Of a DNA stretch of 64,000 bases, positions 61,002 through 64,000 are shown piece by piece (position 1 is the stretch's first letter; every line of letters begins with the position of its first letter). Both the position numbers and the translations under genes were made by a program. The stretch is from Pseudovibrio zosterae (GTDB lineage Bacteria; Pseudomonadota; Alphaproteobacteria; Rhizobiales; Stappiaceae), in the NCBI RefSeq assembly GCF_033843645.1, contig NZ_JAWXVZ010000002.1, forward strand, positions 340,145-404,144, written 5' to 3'. The notes under the pieces were generated by a model that ran no database searches, was not told the origin of the DNA, and saw only the letters and a program-made list of their open reading frames with translations.

Positions 61002-62885
61002 TTATTGAGAAGCGGTGGCTGACCACCAATTGTCGTATTGATGACCATAGGTCGGGCTCTTTTCCGGGTGTTCCAGCGTGGTCCAGCGGCCCACCCATTC
61101 ATTGGGAACGTGGTAAAGAGGTATAGCATAAGCACCGGAAATGAGCACACGGTCCATGGCGCGAACAGCGGCAACGAAGTCTTCACGGCTGCGGGCCGCG
61201 ACCATGGCGTCAATCAAAGCATCCAGTGCAGGTTCTTTTGCCCCAACAATATTGCGCGAACCTTTGATGTCTGCAGCTTCAGACGACCACCGGGCATATT
61301 GTTCACCGCCGGGTGACAGAGAAGCGGACCAACTGTTGAACAGCATGTCGAAATCAAAGTTGAAGCGGCGCTCCTCGAACTGAGAGGCGTCAACGGAGCG
61401 GACCTGCATATCCACACCAACCAGTTTCATGGTGCGTTGCAGGGTCAGCGCCACACGTTCTTCATCTTGAGTACGAACGAGAATTTCGAAGGAAAGAGGC
61501 TCTCCTGTTTCGGCGTTTACCAGTTTGCGGTCCTGCAGCTTGTATCCGGCTTCTTGCAGCAGAGAAAGCGCGCCTCTAAGTACCGCGCGATCGCGGCCAG
61601 AACCATCCGCCTGAGAGGGACGCCAAGTTCCATCCATTACATCGCTATCAACCGCGCCCTCAAACTCAGCAAGGAGATCGCGTTCTTGTGCACTGGCCGG
61701 CTGGCCAATGGAAGACAGCTCGGAATTGTCCCAATAGCCCGCCGTGCGCTGGTAGAGACCGCGGAAGAGCGTGCGATTGATGAAGTCGAAATCAACGAGC
61801 ATACCCAGCGCCTGCCGGACGCGCTTGTCTTGAAACTGCGGACGACGGGTGTTGAAGGCGAGGCCCAGCATTGGGGCTGGGGTTCCTTTTTCAAAGACGT
61901 CTTTGACGACCCGCCCTTCGTTGAATGCTGGAAAGTCGAAACCGGTCTCCCAGGTGGCTGGGTTCCCAATCTGCAAAGCTTCCACATCGCCTTTCTTGAA
62001 TGCCTCCAACAAGGCATTGCTGTCGCGGAAGTAGTCGATGGAGATCACATCGAAATTGTCAAAGCCGACTTTTACAGGCAGGTCTTTAGCCCAGTAGTCA
62101 GGATCACGCTCATAAACCACGCGGCGGCCGGGATCGACTTCTTTAAAGGTATAGGGGCCCGAGCCGACCGGAGGCACCAAGGTGCTTTGGTCAAAGGTGT
62201 CTGGATTCGTATCGCTTTTGGAGAAGATCGGAGCCAAAGCAATCAAGAGGGGCAGTTCGCGATCCTTGCCGTCGGCGAAGTGCAACTTGATGGAGCGTTC
62301 TCCGGTACGTTCAAACTCCGTGATGCGGCTGTACCAGCCTTTGAATGGCGGGCGTCCTTTCTCACTCATGATCTTCAGTGAGAACTCCACATCTTCCACA
62401 GTCACAGGCTTGTCATTGGAGAATTTGGCGGCTGGATTCAGGCGAAATTCTATCCAATTTCTCTCGTCTGGCATCCGTACGGCTTCTGCCAGATGGCCAT
62501 AAAGCGTGAACGCTTCATCGTTAGATCTTATGAGAAGGCTTTCAAAAATGTTCTGCCCCATCTGGCGCTCTTTCATGCCGCGCGCAGAGGTCCAGGCCCC
62601 TTTCAGGATGAACTGGTTCAAGCTGTCGAAGGTACCCTGAACACCAAGCCGGATACGGCCACCCTTGGGCGCATCGGGATTGGCATAAGGAAAGTGTGTA
62701 AACCCTTCCGGGAGCGCGGGTTTTCCGTGCATGGAAATTCCGTGACCCCATGGAACGGTCTCATCGGCGAAGGCGGGGGCGCTCACGCTCAAGGGGGCGG
62801 CCAAGGCCATGCCGAGAAATGCAGTAAGCATAAAGCGCAGCCTTTTGGTGGAGACAGCGCTTGGGGAACTGCAGAAAGAGACCAT
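61002..62885 (-). CDS. ABC transporter periplasmic binding protein, family 5 (YejA-like peptide binding)
   Basis: A 627-residue secreted solute-binding protein of the SBP family 5, with a signal peptide cleaved near AFADE. The HGISMHGKPALPEGFTHFPYANPDAPKGG start, WIEFRLNPAAKFSNDKPVTVEDVEFSL and LVPPVGSGPYTF blocks fit YejA-type oligopeptide or microcin-like binding proteins. TAGGAG lies before the ATG. No permease or ATPase gene is near, so it depends on a transporter elsewhere. It heads a tight five-gene run. Confidence 0.87.
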   Translation of the reverse strand: MVSFCSSPSAVSTKRLRFMLTAFLGMALAAPLSVSAPAFADETVPWGHGISMHGKPALPEGFTHFPYANPDAPKGGRIRLGVQGTFDSLNQFILKGAWTSARGMKERQMGQNIFESLLIRSNDEAFTLYGHLAEAVRMPDERNWIEFRLNPAAKFSNDKPVTVEDVEFSLKIMSEKGRPPFKGWYSRITEFERTGERSIKLHFADGKDRELPLLIALAPIFSKSDTNPDTFDQSTLVPPVGSGPYTFKEVDPGRRVVYERDPDYWAKDLPVKVGFDNFDVISIDYFRDSNALLEAFKKGDVEALQIGNPATWETGFDFPAFNEGRVVKDVFEKGTPAPMLGLAFNTRRPQFQDKRVRQALGMLVDFDFINRTLFRGLYQRTAGYWDNSELSSIGQPASAQERDLLAEFEGAVDSDVMDGTWRPSQADGSGRDRAVLRGALSLLQEAGYKLQDRKLVNAETGEPLSFEILVRTQDEERVALTLQRTMKLVGVDMQVRSVDASQFEERRFNFDFDMLFNSWSASLSPGGEQYARWSSEAADIKGSRNIVGAKEPALDALIDAMVAARSREDFVAAVRAMDRVLISGAYAIPLYHVPNEWVGRWTTLEHPEKSPTYGHQYDNWWSATASQ

Positions 62886-63202
62886 TCAGATTTCTCCTAG
62901 GGAACTGTTTAGGAATTATGTTTAATATGATTCTGTCACAACGCCAGCCTACCGACCTTTGGAAAAGCCCCCATTCACGGGTATTCTATGCCTAGAAATT
63001 TGCCGTGGACATGTTTAAACAGGGGCTAAATGGCATTCCTCTTCGTGCTTTGGTGTTTACTCTGAACCCTTCAAGCGGGTGCACTGGCGCAATCAGCCGC
63101 TGTGTTTATGTGGTGGAAGAGAGCTTGTCTCACAGATTTACAGGTCGCCGACATGCACTGTCTTCAGTTATGGTCGGCCGCAAACAATTGAGGGAATTTG
63201 GA
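62886..63202. other. Divergent region between binding-protein operon and ialB-family gene
   Basis: A 317-base gap. A frame continuous with the ialB-family gene extends back to GTG 63005, but it precedes the clear signal peptide and is taken as non-coding. The AT-rich part near 62910-62940 may hold the two promoters. No dyad or RNA structure stood out. Confidence 0.5.
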
Positions 63203-63826
63203 ATGGCCAATCATTTGAAGCGCATTGTTGCTGGTGGGGCAATGGCTGTCGTGGCGGCACTCGGCTTTTCGACTGCTGCGTCCGCACAGGCTCAGCCTGA
63301 TGATGCTTGGGTAAAGGTGTGTAACACTGATCCGAACTCTAAGAAGGAATTTTGCCTCATCACTCAGGAACTGCGTACCGACACTGGCCAGTTCCTTGCT
63401 CAGGCAGTTGTGCGCGAAGTGACCGGCGAAAGCCGCAAGCTTCTGCACCTGGCAGTTCCTCCAGGAATGCTGATCCAGCCTGGCCTGCGTGTTCAGATCG
63501 ATGCTGCAAACCCGACCGAAGCCAAATACACCATCTGTTTCCCGAATGCGTGTATCGCTGAACTCGTGATTGACGACGCTTTCATCGGTTCCATGAAGCG
63601 CGGCAACAAGCTGGTCATCACGACGCTGAACCAGCAGGGCAAGCCACGTCCGTTTGACATGACGCTTTCTGGTTTCACCCGCGTTTACGACGGTGAGGCA
63701 ATCAAGCCGGAAGAACTGCAGCGCAAGCAAGAGCAGCTTCAGTCCGAACTGCAAAAGCGCGCGGAAGAAGCACGTCAGCGCCTGATCGAACAGCAGCGCA
63801 AGGCGAGCGAAGCAGCAAACAACTAA
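63203..63826 (+). CDS. Invasion-associated locus B (IalB) family protein
   Basis: A 207-residue exported protein. Signal peptide MANHLKRIVAGGAMAVVAALGFSTAASAQA; mature core WVKVCNTDPNSKKEFCLITQEL, LLHLAVPPGMLIQPGLRVQID and YTICFPNACIAELVID with the Cys pairs typical of IalB. The last 45 residues are a Gln/Glu/Arg/Lys-rich coiled-coil-like tail. The name comes from Bartonella IalB; an invasion role here is not implied. GGGAATTTGGA precedes the ATG. Confidence 0.88.
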   Translation: MANHLKRIVAGGAMAVVAALGFSTAASAQAQPDDAWVKVCNTDPNSKKEFCLITQELRTDTGQFLAQAVVREVTGESRKLLHLAVPPGMLIQPGLRVQIDAANPTEAKYTICFPNACIAELVIDDAFIGSMKRGNKLVITTLNQQGKPRPFDMTLSGFTRVYDGEAIKPEELQRKQEQLQSELQKRAEEARQRLIEQQRKASEAANN

Positions 63827-63855
63827 GTTGTTGTTGAGACAACGTTGAACAAAAA

Positions 63856-63882
63856 ACGCCGCTCCGATTGGGGCGGCGTTTC
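63856..63882 (+). terminator. First terminator after the ialB-family gene
   Basis: ACGCCGCTCC pairs with GGGGCGGCGT around GATT with one wobble, followed by TTT and preceded by six A. Confidence 0.85.
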
Positions 63883-63903
63883 AGACTGCTGACAAAGTGA
63901 TTG

Positions 63904-63931
63904 AAAGTCCTCGCTTTATGCGGGGACTTTT
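63904..63931 (+). terminator. Second terminator after the ialB-family gene
   Basis: AAAGTCCTCGC pairs with GCGGGGACTTT around five bases with one wobble, followed by TT and a G. Being 22 bases after the first, it makes a tandem pair. The last 70 bases of the window show no further feature. Confidence 0.75.
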
Positions 63932-64000
63932 GATTCAATGGGGTATGTTGAAGAAACCCTCCCCCCAGCAGACCGCTTTTGAGATGGTCAGTCTCGAGAG

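Noticed and set aside
60067..61008. A 313-codon plus-strand ORF
   Set aside because: Antisense to the AMP-binding-like gene; composition rich in H, R and Q without family motifs, as expected of a shadow frame.
63005..63202. N-terminal extension of the ialB-family gene from GTG 63005
   Set aside because: It would bury the clear signal peptide starting at MANHLKR; the internal ATG has a better ribosome site.

Overview
The window looks like a chromosomal segment of a marine or host-associated alphaproteobacterium. The gene order argS-SPOR-nagZ-scpA-scpB-tatABC-serS-surE-pcm-nlpD and yajC-secD-secF-Mth938-phytoene-synthase-like is typical of Rhizobiales and Rhodobacterales relatives, the SOS boxes are of the alphaproteobacterial GAAC-N7-GAAC type, and roughly half of the bases are G or C by eye. 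A pyruvate formate-lyase gene behind an FNR/FixK-type box suggests a facultative fermenter. This combination resembles Pseudovibrio, but that is inference and no database was consulted. There are no rRNAs, insertion sequences, prophage genes or CRISPR arrays; nearly everything is core genome.

Layout. 1-4.6 kb, minus strand: pflB (cut by the window edge), a Gpr/YghZ-type aldo/keto reductase, xthA and erpA. 4.7-21.1 kb, plus strand: dgt, argS, a very long SPOR protein, nagZ, scpA and scpB, an orphan ABC ATPase, tatABC, serS, surE, pcm and an NlpD-like amidase activator; this is one long housekeeping run for cell envelope, chromosome segregation and protein export. 21.1-27.6 kb: a DUF815 ATPase on the minus strand, then yajC, secD, secF, an Mth938 protein, a phytoene-synthase-like protein without catalytic Asp motifs, and a tandem GNAT protein. 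27.6-34.6 kb: trmFO, a lipoprotein with a possible transglutaminase-like triad, a four-hairpin minus-strand RNA with CCUCCUCCC loops, uvrA and ssb diverging from a region with two SOS boxes, and tRNA-Glu.

34.7-47.4 kb: gloA, a double cold-shock-domain gene with a structured leader, a DUF192 protein, galE, marC, gyrA, a 750-base gene-poor but structured gap, coaD, two tandem cyclophilins, queA-tgt and a DUF4864 protein. 47.4-57.1 kb: nucleotide-sugar genes (UDP-sugar dehydrogenase, UDP-glucuronate 4-epimerase, galU) on the minus strand, head-to-head with sulfate-activation genes (cysQ, cysD, a cysNC fusion), then kdsA and eno. 57.1-64 kb: a tight five-gene minus-strand operon (YejA-like binding protein, an AMP-ligase-like pseudoenzyme, a degenerate PleD-like protein, a FrnE/DsbA-like oxidoreductase, a small membrane protein), divergent from an ialB-family gene.

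The most noteworthy items are the CCUCCUCCC hairpin array (CcsR/Cuckoo-like sRNA) at 29964-30130, the operon combining two degenerate signalling or ligase proteins at 57.1-62.9 kb, the paired SOS boxes, the FNR box before pflB, and the cold-shock leader with mutually exclusive pairings.
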